Assembly (NCBI RefSeq): GCF_008639165.1 | Contig: NZ_CP029197.1 | Span: 744,001-808,000 of the forward strand | Origin: Streptomyces venezuelae ATCC 10712 | Lineage (GTDB): Bacteria; Actinomycetota; Actinomycetes; Streptomycetales; Streptomycetaceae | Reading direction: 5' to 3' | DNA: 64,000 bases | Shown here: positions 27,368 to 35,259 of the stretch, in pieces | Layout of the letters: every line of letters begins with the position of its first letter | Numbering within the stretch: the stretch's first letter is position 1 | Translations under genes and position numbers: made by a program | The notes under the pieces: generated by a model | Database searches by the model: none | Told to the model about the DNA's origin: nothing | What the model saw: only the letters and a program-made list of their open reading frames with translations

Positions 27368-28828
27368 TCAGACTGCTGGTGGCACGGGTTGCGGAATTCG
27401 GGCGGCGACGGTCGGACCCGAGAGGTCCGCCCGTCCGAGTCGCAGCGCGCGGTCCCGGGCGAGGCCGGCTCGGACGGCGTCGCCCACGGAGTCCGCCAGA
27501 CGTGCGCTCATCAGCCAGTTGTACGGGCTGTCCGGACGCAGCGCGGTCCGCTCGCTGATCAGCAGCCGCGCCATGTCGTGGCGTCCGGATCGCAAGGCCG
27601 CCTCGACGAGGGTCCGCTGGACGGCGTCGCGCTGGGCGTGGCTCCCGCCGAACTCGTGGAGTCGCCGCCGCAGCGGCCACAGCAGCTCGACGACGGTGTC
27701 GTGGTCCGCCGCGGACTGCGCGACGAGCGCCTCGCACACGGGCAGACCGACGGTCGCGGTCATCGCGTGGTTGGTGACGGTGCGGGAGCCCGGCTCCACC
27801 AGCCAGCGCCGACGATCGGCGATCAGCCGTCGCGCCTCCTCCGTCCGGCCCGCGCCGACGTAGGACATGACGGCGTGCACGTCGTTGAAGGCGTAGAACG
27901 GAGGATCGGACCGGGCGGCCCAGGCGTCGGCGAGCGTCTCCCACCGTCGGGTCTGATCGGATCCCGCGAGGTGGAACCGCCACAGCAAGGACGCCGCGTC
28001 GAGGAGTTCCATCGCCAGTCCTCTGGACTCCGGGTTGTGCAGTGCCGCGTCGTAGATGCCGAGCGCCGTGTCGGGGCGGCCCGCCTCCAGGGCGTACAGC
28101 GCGTAGTGCCACCAGGTGTGGACCTTCATGAAGTTGCGGTCGGCCCAATCCTCGACGCGCGCGTCGAGGAAGGCGATGCCGTCGGCGAAGCGGCCCTGCA
28201 TCTCATAGGTGTGCACGACCGCGTGGATGGCCCACACGTCATGGCCGTTCCGTTCGATCGCGGCCGATCCCGTCTCCCGGGCCTGGGCGTAGTGTCCGCA
28301 CTCCTCCAGGCCGAAGGCGTACATGCCAAGGAGCGGGCCCCGATGGGGGTCGTCCTCGTCCCAGGCGGACAGTGCGCCTCCGATCCTGTCCCGGAGGCGC
28401 AGCGCGTCACCCGTGAGGAAGTCGAGCTGGTGCCCGACGAAGAGGGCGAGCGCGTCCCGCGGGTAGGCCGTGGTGAGCTCCTCCAGAAGCGCGCTCCCCC
28501 GCCGCCAATCGCCCGCGAGGAGACGTTCGGCCGCGGCCGTGTGCAGTCGCTCCCGCCGGGGCAGGCCGCTCAGGTCCAGCCCGGAGACCGAACCCTCGAA
28601 ACGCCGCCGCGCCGCGACGGCGTCGGCCGACTCCGTGCCCAGCACCCCCAGATAGGCCGCGAACGCGTGCGCGACCGGGGAGGCGGGGGCGGCCTCCAGC
28701 AGGTCGTCGACCGCTCCGGCGACTTCGGGACGGAAGAAGAGCAGGTGCTCCACCGCCCGGTCCAGATGCCCGACTGCCTCGGATGAGCCGTTGTACAGGG
28801 CGTGGCCGTACCGGTCGGTCGCCAACAC
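27368..28828 (-). CDS. TTC38-like tetratricopeptide protein
   Basis: 486 residues from GTG 28828 behind GAGGTGATCA. The protein is all helical with repeated TPR-type pairs and matches the TTC38 family, seen in AIHAVVHTYEMQGRFADGI and FMKVHTWWHYALYALEAG, where conserved His and Trp residues cluster. There is no signal peptide. The family occurs in bacteria and eukaryotes, has no known catalytic activity, and is commonly annotated as a scaffold. It is the first gene of the minus-strand run TTC38, GCS2, AsnO, S9, decarboxylase; the gap to GCS2 is 176 bp. Confidence 0.8.
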   Translation of the reverse strand: MLATDRYGHALYNGSSEAVGHLDRAVEHLLFFRPEVAGAVDDLLEAAPASPVAHAFAAYLGVLGTESADAVAARRRFEGSVSGLDLSGLPRRERLHTAAAERLLAGDWRRGSALLEELTTAYPRDALALFVGHQLDFLTGDALRLRDRIGGALSAWDEDDPHRGPLLGMYAFGLEECGHYAQARETGSAAIERNGHDVWAIHAVVHTYEMQGRFADGIAFLDARVEDWADRNFMKVHTWWHYALYALEAGRPDTALGIYDAALHNPESRGLAMELLDAASLLWRFHLAGSDQTRRWETLADAWAARSDPPFYAFNDVHAVMSYVGAGRTEEARRLIADRRRWLVEPGSRTVTNHAMTATVGLPVCEALVAQSAADHDTVVELLWPLRRRLHEFGGSHAQRDAVQRTLVEAALRSGRHDMARLLISERTALRPDSPYNWLMSARLADSVGDAVRAGLARDRALRLGRADLSGPTVAARIPQPVPPAV

Positions 28829-29569
28829 TGATCACCTCGTCACGTGAGCCGTACTCGGATAGGCGTCGCGACGCCGGACGCCACGTTCCATGGAGCCATT
28901 GAAAGGGCCGCGGAGCCCAGTCCCTGAACAGGTGATGGGCCGCCCGCCCGGCAACCCGCGTTCAGCCGCAGCAGCACTTGCACGGGTCGCAGCAGCCCCC
29001 GCAGCCGCAGCCGTCACCCGACCCGCCGCGGAAGCATCCCGGTTCGAGCCTCCGCCACGGTTTCCGTCGCCGAACTGCCAGGGTCCCCCCGTCTCGTGCG
29101 TGCCGGTGCCGATGCCCGAGGACTCCTCCGTCGCGGTACCGCGACCGGGCCAGGGCAGGATGCGCAGGCCTCACTGCCGGCGGCGGTACGGATCGCCTCC
29201 ATGACGGTGGTGGCGATGCGGGGGCTGCCGACGGCGCTCCAACTCGTCGCCGAGGAGCGCCCGCACCAGCCGCCCGTCGACGAAATCGGCGACCGAGGCG
29301 TCGGACCGCCTGCTGGGACAGACCAAGAGCCGCACTGGCGAGAATTCCCGTAGCCGTCCAGAACGTCGGCGCCGCCCTCCTGCGTCACGACGGTTTCCTC
29401 TACGCCCAGGATCGCGCGGCCCGCGACCTGACGGCGGCCGGCAGCGAGGTCGTCAAGGTGAGCGAGGCGCAGCGCAAGGGGTTGGCGGCCTTCGCCCGCG
29501 GCGACGCGGTTCTCAGGGACGCGCACTTCGGCGGCGCCCAGGCGCATCCCGGCCGGCAGGCGCACGGCG
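28829..29569. other. 741 bp without an intact recognisable gene; contains a short Cys-rich open frame
   Basis: No full-length family member was recognised in any frame. On the minus strand a 70-codon frame (29174-28962, GTG start) ends in GCGCGGCCDPCKCCCG, nine Cys in 16 residues. Frames on both strands around 29340-29580 are long but of biased composition and not recognisable. The region nearest 28829 must hold the promoter of the TTC38-like gene. It may be the decayed edge of the accessory region. Confidence 0.5.
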
Positions 29570-29971
29570 TTAGACCGGCCTGCCATCGGTTTCCCCTCGG
29601 GTTTGGGCATCCACATCTGCGATGAGCTCCCCCGCGGTGACGCCCGGCTGGACTCGAACATCGAAGCTGTATCCCTGATCGCAGAACACCAGCTCGACGG
29701 AATCCGGCATCAGCTGGCGAAGCAAGCAGGCGACGTGCGCCGAGTCTGCCAGGGCCCCGTCCACATACAGGCCCGTCCCATCCGCCGGCAGAAGCACCTC
29801 GCCCGGGCCCTCATCCGTGCAGAAGCTCCAGCTGAAGGCACATACCTCACTGCGTTGCGTCGGATCGGCTTCGACCTCGGCCCAGAGTTCCGTGATCCCG
29901 GAAGACACGGCGGCTGAGCTGACCCGCCAGGTGGTGGTCGAACCGTCGAAGAACGCCATGAACTCAGCCAT
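29570..29971 (-). CDS. Uncharacterised 133-residue protein, possibly immunity-type
   Basis: A soluble acidic protein starting at ATG 29971 with MAEFMAFFDGSTTTW. It has alternating beta and helical segments, a conserved-looking stretch YVDGALADSAHVACLLRQL, then VELVFCDQGYSFDV and a terminal helix. No catalytic motif, signal or membrane segment is seen. Size, charge and location among orphan immunity-like and pseudogene sequences fit a stand-alone immunity protein, but no named family was recognised. Confidence 0.6.
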   Translation of the reverse strand: MAEFMAFFDGSTTTWRVSSAAVSSGITELWAEVEADPTQRSEVCAFSWSFCTDEGPGEVLLPADGTGLYVDGALADSAHVACLLRQLMPDSVELVFCDQGYSFDVRVQPGVTAGELIADVDAQTRGETDGRPV

Positions 29972-30065
29972 GCCGCGTGTCTACCACGCCCGCTCACCAC
30001 ACCCCACAACCGCCCCGGGAGGGCACTTCCTTCCTCAGACGAACGGTCACGGACCGGTCTCGCTA

Positions 30066-30595
30066 TCAATATCTTGCCCACTCCACAGCAACGCCCGGTG
30101 GCGACACACAGGTGACGCCTCCCGTCCTGTGCGCTGCCTGGGGCGTCTCCCATTCCAGGGCGGGGAACTCGCAACCCCAGCGCTTGAGGTACCCGTCTGC
30201 CCGTGCTCGGATAGAAGTTCCTCAATCATGGCCATGAAAGCCCCGACAAATGCCTCTGTTGGTAGACGACCGCCCAGAACATTTTCGCGTCCGACCACCA
30301 GGCTTGGCTCGTCGAAGAACGTCCCGAAGGTCGCACTGCACCCACGGAGTAGATCCCGGACACCGGTCATGAACGCCGCCAGGACCTCGGTCCTACATAG
30401 GAGGCGCGCACCTTCTGTTCCGCAGCGTTCACTGACCATGGCCAGGTGGCCCACCCAGACCCGCCGAGTTTCCACTGCATGCTCTGGCCGTGCGCCAAAG
30501 AAACGTCGAATGGACTGTGAACCACGCCTTCCCCCTGCGCCAGGCGGTGCTGGCCCTAGAAATCGCCGAGCCAGCCAGGACCCGGTTACGAGCAT
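30066..30595 (-). pseudogene. Frameshifted gene for an uncharacterised small protein
   Basis: One minus-strand frame encodes the first part, including RTEVLAAFMTGVRDLLRG, then VVGRENVLGGRLPTEAFVG and AMIEELLSEHG. The natural continuation DGYLKRWGCEFPALEWE lies in another frame starting at the same point (about 30205-30215) and runs to a TGA at 30066-30068. The junction reads smoothly as EHG then DGYLKRW, so a one- or two-base indel has broken the gene. Family unknown; it resembles small proteins found near toxin-immunity loci. The start is uncertain. Confidence 0.55.
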
Positions 30596-30689
30596 GGCGA
30601 TGCCACAGACGGTTCTGAGCGACAGGCTCTAGGCTCCTGGCCCGAGCCATGCGCGCCACGCGCCCGGCGCCGACGGCGTGACCGAGGCG

Positions 30690-31265
30690 CATCGTGAGGC
30701 GTGGCCAGGCGGCCTCGCTGCTGCACTCCGATGGCGACGCGATGGACATCGGAGTGCACGACGGACGGATCGTCGAAGTACGCGGCCGGCACGGTGACCG
30801 GTTCAACCCGGGCCAGCTGGAGCCCCAGGACCTCTACACCTGGCAGTCCAACGCTGCCCGCGGCACCTGTCCCACCTGCTCGTCCGCGAGGACGGACGCC
30901 CGGTCGAGACCGACTGGCCCACAGCCATGAACCGCATCGTCGCCAGGCCGCGGGAACTCCTCGGTCCGTACGGGCGAAGGCGCTCGCGTTTTACACCTCC
31001 AGCCAGTTCTTCCTTGAGGAGTACTACACGCTGACCGTCCTCGCGCGCGCCGGGATCGGCACCCCTTACCTGGACGGCAACACTCCCCTGTGCACGGCGA
31101 CGGCGGCGGAGGCGCTGAAGAGTCCTTCGGCTGCGACGGCCGGCCCGGCTCGTACGAGGACATCGACCACGCGGACGCCATCGCCCTGTTCGGGCACAAC
31201 ATCGCCGAGACGCAGCTCGTCCAGTGGATGCGGGTCACTCACGGCCCCTGCCCGCAGCACGGCAT
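30690..31265 (+). pseudogene. Truncated, frameshifted molybdopterin oxidoreductase (formate/nitrate-type)
   Basis: Three plus-strand frames together give the N-terminal region of a bis-MGD molybdoenzyme: DGRIVEVRGRHGDRFN, WQSNAARG, then after a frame change LLVREDGRPVETDW and AMNRIVA, then FYTSSQFFLEEYYTL with TPYLDGNTPLCTATAAEALK, and after another change ESFGCDGRPGSYEDIDHADA and FGHNIAETQLVQWMR. At least three frame changes are needed, and the gene stops abruptly near 31265, so the catalytic body and cofactor-binding C-terminus are missing. The iron-sulfur Cys region at the start is also not seen. Confidence 0.75.
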
Positions 31266-31400
31266 GCCAACCGGTTGCGGGGGCCCGCGCCCCCTCAGGG
31301 GCGGGTTGTCGTGCGCGTGGGGGGGCCAGCGGCAGTCTTCAGCTGGACCTCGACCGGCATTTGTCCGTATATGATGCGATGCGCCGGGTAGGCGCCGTGA

Positions 31401-32201
31401 ATGAACCAGAACCGAGGACTTGCGGTCGTGACCGGCGCCTCCAGCGGCATCGGGTTCGAACTCGCCCGACAGCTCGCCGATCGCGGCTACGACTTGATCG
31501 TGAACTCCGCCGACGAAGAGCGACTGCAAGCCGCGGCGGCGAACATCAGGGACCAAACCGGGGCGGCCGTACAGCCGGTACAAGCAGACCTGCGCCACTA
31601 CGAGGACGCCGAACGTCTCGTCGCCGCGGTGACCGCCACCGGCCGCCCCGTGGCCGTCGCGGCGCTCAACGCCGGCGTCGGCGAAGGGGGCGCGTTCCTC
31701 GACACCGATTTGGAGGACGAGCTCGAGATCGTGGATCTGAACGTGCGTTCCACGGTGCACTTGGCCAAGCGGCTGCTGCGGCCGATGGCCGCGGCGGGCG
31801 AGGGCCGGATGCTGATCACCTCGTCCATCGCCTCCACCATGCCAGGCTCCTTCCAGGCCGTCTACAACGCCTCCAAGTCCTTCCTCCAGTCGTTCTCGCA
31901 GGCGCTGCAGAACGAGTTGAAGGACACCCCGGTGACCGTGACCGCTCTGATGCCCGGCCCCACCGACACCGATTTCTTCCGCCGCGCCGAGATGGGCGAC
32001 ACCAAGGTCGGCCAGGGCGACAAGGACGACCCCGCCCAGGTCGCCGAACAGGGCTTGGACGCGCTCTTCGCGGGCAAGGACAAAGTCATCGCCGGATCTT
32101 TGAAGACCAAGGCGCAGGGCCTGGCGAACAAGGTTCTGCCCGACAGTCTCAAGGCCGAAGGGCACCGCCGGATGGCGGAACCCGGATCCGCCGACCAGTA
32201 G
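31401..32201 (+). CDS. Short-chain dehydrogenase/reductase
   Basis: 266 residues, classical SDR. VTGASSGIG near residue 10 binds the NAD(P) pyrophosphate, NAGVG marks the central strand, and the catalytic set is Ser in ITSSIAS, Tyr and Lys in YNASK. The C-terminus after residue 200 (KVIAGSLKTKAQGLANKVLP) is typical of the DltE/YqjQ-like branch of SDRs. Substrate unknown. It is followed after 91 bp by a second SDR of a different branch, and the two may be transcribed together. It follows the remains of a molybdoenzyme gene. Confidence 0.85.
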   Translation: MNQNRGLAVVTGASSGIGFELARQLADRGYDLIVNSADEERLQAAAANIRDQTGAAVQPVQADLRHYEDAERLVAAVTATGRPVAVAALNAGVGEGGAFLDTDLEDELEIVDLNVRSTVHLAKRLLRPMAAAGEGRMLITSSIASTMPGSFQAVYNASKSFLQSFSQALQNELKDTPVTVTALMPGPTDTDFFRRAEMGDTKVGQGDKDDPAQVAEQGLDALFAGKDKVIAGSLKTKAQGLANKVLPDSLKAEGHRRMAEPGSADQ

Positions 32202-32292
32202 ATGCCCTACCGCAGCCCCGCCCAGTCCGCTGCCTACCCACCCTCTTCTGATCCCACCCACTCTGAGCGCTCTTACCGGAAGGGAACCTGCA

Positions 32293-33186
32293 ATGCCCTC
32301 GTACGACCAGTCCCGCCTCACCGACCCCGTGACCCTGTATCCGCAGCCCCCGTTTCCCGAGCAGGGCCAGGACCACCCGGGGACGACTGAGTCCATGGAT
32401 CCCCGGCCCGATCACGGTGAAGACTCCTACGAAGGCCACGGCCTGCTGCGGGGACGAAGGGCGCTGGTGACGGGCGGGGACTCCGGAATCGGCCGGGCCG
32501 TCTGCCTGGCCTTCGCCCGGGAGGGCGCCGACGTCGCCTTCACCCACCTGCCGGAAGAAGCCGGCGAAGCTGAGGAGACTGCCCGTTTGGTCCGCGACGC
32601 CGGCCGCACCGCAGTGGCCGTCACCTGCGACATCCGCAACGAAGACGAATGCACGGCCCTCATCGACAAGACCGTCGTCGAGCTGGGTGGCATCGACCTG
32701 CTCGTCAACAACGCCGCCTACCAGATGTCCCAGCCCGACGGCATCCAAGCGATCACCACCGAACAGTTCGACCGGGTCATGAAGACCAACCTTTACGGCA
32801 TGTTCTGGCTCACCAAGGCGGCCCTCGCCCACATGCCCCGCGGTGCTTCGGTAATCAACACCGCCTCCGTGCAGGGCTACCAGCCCAGCCCGCACCTCCT
32901 CGACTACGCCATGACCAAGTCCGCGATCATCTCCTTCACCCAGAGCCTCGCCCAAATGCTCGCCGAAAAGGGGATTCGTGCCAACGCCGTGGCGCCGGGG
33001 CCGGTCTGGACTCCACTGATCCCCGCCACGATGCCCGACCCGACGAACTTCGGTAAGCAGTCGCCGCTGGGCCGCCCCGCACAGCCGGCTGAAATGGCGC
33101 CCGCCTACGTGTTCCTGGCCTCGAACCGCTCGTCATACATCACAGGGGAGATCATCAACGCCACAGGCGGCACACCCCTGCCGTAG
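32293..33186 (+). CDS. SDR-family oxidoreductase of the general-stress (YdaD/YhdF-like) type
   Basis: 297 residues with a 50-residue N-terminal extension (YPQPPFPEQGQDHPGTT) typical of the Bacillus GSP39-like branch. VTGGDSGIG is the cofactor loop, NNAAYQM the central strand, and Ser in NTASVQGY with Tyr and Lys in YAMTK form the active site. AVAPGPVWTPLIPATM and SSYITGEIINATGG complete the family pattern. Members are induced by general stress and salt; their substrates are not known. ATG 32293 is preceded by AAGGGAACC. Confidence 0.9.
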   Translation: MPSYDQSRLTDPVTLYPQPPFPEQGQDHPGTTESMDPRPDHGEDSYEGHGLLRGRRALVTGGDSGIGRAVCLAFAREGADVAFTHLPEEAGEAEETARLVRDAGRTAVAVTCDIRNEDECTALIDKTVVELGGIDLLVNNAAYQMSQPDGIQAITTEQFDRVMKTNLYGMFWLTKAALAHMPRGASVINTASVQGYQPSPHLLDYAMTKSAIISFTQSLAQMLAEKGIRANAVAPGPVWTPLIPATMPDPTNFGKQSPLGRPAQPAEMAPAYVFLASNRSSYITGEIINATGGTPLP

Positions 33187-33246
33187 ACCCCGAACGAGTG
33201 GCTCGCGTTCGCCGGGCGAACGACACGCTGGAGTATTGAAGCGCGA

Positions 33247-34176
33247 TCACGTCAAGACCACGCACCCCTGTCGCTCCAGTTCGGTCAGCACCGGCAGGGA
33301 GGGATCGATCTCGTTCCACCTCAGATCCAGCTTCTCCAGTGATGGCATCTGAACGAGCCAGCCGGGCAGGTGGCTGAGGCGGTTGCTCCGCAGGTCGATC
33401 TGCCGCAGGAGCGGAAGGCCGGCCACAGGCTCGGGAAACTCAGCGACGGCGTTCTCCCGCAGGTCGAGGTGACGCAGTTCCTGGAGTGCGGCGACCGATG
33501 GCGGCAGGTGCTCGATGGTGTTTCCGCGTAGCCAGAGTTCGCGCAGGTTGCGGAGCCGGCCGACCGGACGGCGGCGCGCACGAGCGCCAGTTGGTCACGG
33601 GTGGACGCCCGCCTGAGCAGCCAGATACTCGACGCCGCGGTGGCCGGACTCCTTGGACACGTGAACGTGGACCGCGTGCCGGCCGGACAGCAGTGCAGGG
33701 TCGGAGTGGTCGCCGCGGAAGGCGACCTGTACCGCGTCGTGGCGGGAGCCGTGCAGGCCGTGCTCGGGTCTGTCCGGCCAGCGACCTGACCATACGAGGA
33801 AGACCGCGTTGCCGTTGTCGCCCAGTGCCGCGATGATCTGGTCCTCGGCCGTCCCCTGGGCGAGCCGTGCCGACATTTCGAGCGGCAGGTGCGCCTCCAG
33901 TTCACGGTCATCCATGACCGACACGTCCGGTTCGCAGCCGCCGGCGCCGCAAGAGGGTCGGGTGCCAGGGTAAGCGGGGTGCACAAAGCGGGAGTTCGGC
34001 AGCGTCGCAGTCATTCGGCGGACCTCGTCGACGCTCTCCAGGCGCGTCAGCAGTTCCGCCTCGTCGCCGCAGTCTTCCATCAGCGCGCACAGTCGCATGG
34101 CCTGGCGGTACGCGTCGGCGGCGTCAGCGGTGACGTGGACACAGCGTGTGTAGCCGGCCAGGCAGTCTTCGCACAT
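33247..34176 (-). pseudogene. Leucine-rich-repeat protein gene interrupted by an in-frame TGA
   Basis: One continuous minus-strand frame of 310 codons starts at ATG 34176 (MCEDCLAGYTRC) and ends at TGA 33247-33249, except for a single TGA at 33595-33597 after AAQAGVHP. The first 193 residues are a soluble domain with several Cys and His; the part after the stop has four or five LRR units (LRELWLRGNTIEHLPPSV, LRHLDLRENAVAEFP, LRQIDLRSNRLSHLP, LEKLDLRWNEID). The frame is kept on both sides, so a nonsense change (perhaps from TGG), recent inactivation or stop readthrough are all possible. The next base after TGA is C. Confidence 0.7.
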
Positions 34177-34329
34177 GGCCGCATGGTGCCACCCGCTGGT
34201 CCGGCCTGTCACCCGGAATGATCGGCGGACCCCGATGGCGCGGGGCTGCCGTCGGCATGGCTCCCACGATGCCTTGACGAGCAGGGCGCACAAGCGGTGC
34301 AGGCCGTCCTGACCCTGCATTTGTCCAGC

Positions 34330-34799
34330 TCAGACCGGTGATGGAAAGAGCTCGCTGTCCTTCACTCCGCGTTCGGTCAGGACCTGGAAGAGGAGTTCGG
34401 CACCGTGACGGTCGAGTTCCACGTAGCCGGGTTCGTCGATGAGCAGGATCTCGGGCTTCCGGGCCGCGATGGGTAGCGGACCATCCCGTAGGAGACGTCG
34501 GCGCCGTGCTCTTCGACCGGCCGGTGGAAGATCCGGGTGACCTTGTGCCGCTGCTTGCGCGGCGCATCCAGGTCCGCCCCCGGGATCTCGTCGATCACCG
34601 ACTTGTAGCGGTCCAGTCCGGTCGCTCGCGGCGGCAGAGTCTTACGAGGCTCCTGCCAGGACGAGTCCAACGCCTTCCGCACCGTCCGCCACGTCACGCC
34701 GTGCCCGCTCTCAAGCTCCCGCGTCGACATGCCGCCACGGTGGTCACGCCGGATCGCCGCGTACAGCTCGACCTTCGACATCCGCGGCATGACCAGCAC
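34330..34799 (-). pseudogene. IS21-family remnant: IstA N-terminus joined to an IstB fragment
   Basis: The frame from 34799 encodes the start of an IstA transposase (SKVELYAAIRRDHRGGMSTR, then a helix-turn-helix around HGVTWRTVRKALD, and RKQRHKVTRIFHR) up to VSYGMVRY. It then runs out of register, and another frame gives ILLIDEPGYVELDRHGAELL and FQVLTERGVKD, a Walker B region of the IstB ATPase helper. A large internal deletion has fused the two genes. No IS21 ends were identified. A later IS5-type element has inserted 61 bp upstream of this start. Confidence 0.8.
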
Positions 34800-34899
34800 C
34801 TCTCACCAGGAACGTGTCGACCCTCATAGCCTGCTGCACGTGGCCCCGCTCCGCGTTTAGACGTCGTTTCTTATGGCGTGATCGTTCGTTGATCCGTGC

Positions 34900-35259
34900 A
34901 TGACGGACCTAGTTGAGCGGTTGGTGCCGGAGGAGTTGTGGGTGTTGTTCCGCCGGGTGGTGCCGCCGACGGTAGTGATACGTCCGCAGGGCGGTGGCCG
35001 GCGGCGCGCGGGTGACCGTGAGGCACTGGCGGCGATCATCTTCGTGGCGACGTCGGGCTGTACGTGGCGTCAGTTGCCGCCGGTGTTCGGTCCGGCCTGG
35101 CCCACGGTCTACCGTCGGTTCGCCCAGTGGAGCCGTGACCGGGTCTGGGCGAAGCTCTACCGCGTGATTCTCGACGAGCTCGGAGCGCGCGGCGAGCTGG
35201 ACTGGTCGCGGTGCGCGATCGACTCGGTCAGCCTGCGGGCCGCAAAAGGGGGCCACTGA
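34900..35259 (+). CDS. IS5-family transposase, first frame (orfA)
   Basis: 119 codons encoding the N-terminal part of an IS5-type DDE transposase: a DUF4096-like domain with IFVATSGCTWRQLPPVFGP, then WPTVYRRFAQW, and the start of the catalytic core with the first Asp in CAIDSVSLRA. The frame ends at TGA 35257-35259. A_AAA_G at 35244-35248 allows a -1 shift into the second frame, giving AAKRGPLTGPNP, which matches the normal sequence of this transposase group. Full transposase therefore needs programmed frameshifting, as in many IS elements. Confidence 0.8.
   Translation: MTDLVERLVPEELWVLFRRVVPPTVVIRPQGGGRRRAGDREALAAIIFVATSGCTWRQLPPVFGPAWPTVYRRFAQWSRDRVWAKLYRVILDELGARGELDWSRCAIDSVSLRAAKGGH

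Noticed and set aside
28962..29174. RiPP precursor peptide
   Set aside because: A Cys-rich tail alone is not enough: no YcaO, dehydrogenase, transporter or leader-peptide motif is nearby. Kept only as a low-level finding.
34330..34799. Intact IS21 element
   Set aside because: IstA stops after about 110 residues and only a Walker B fragment of IstB remains; no ends were found.
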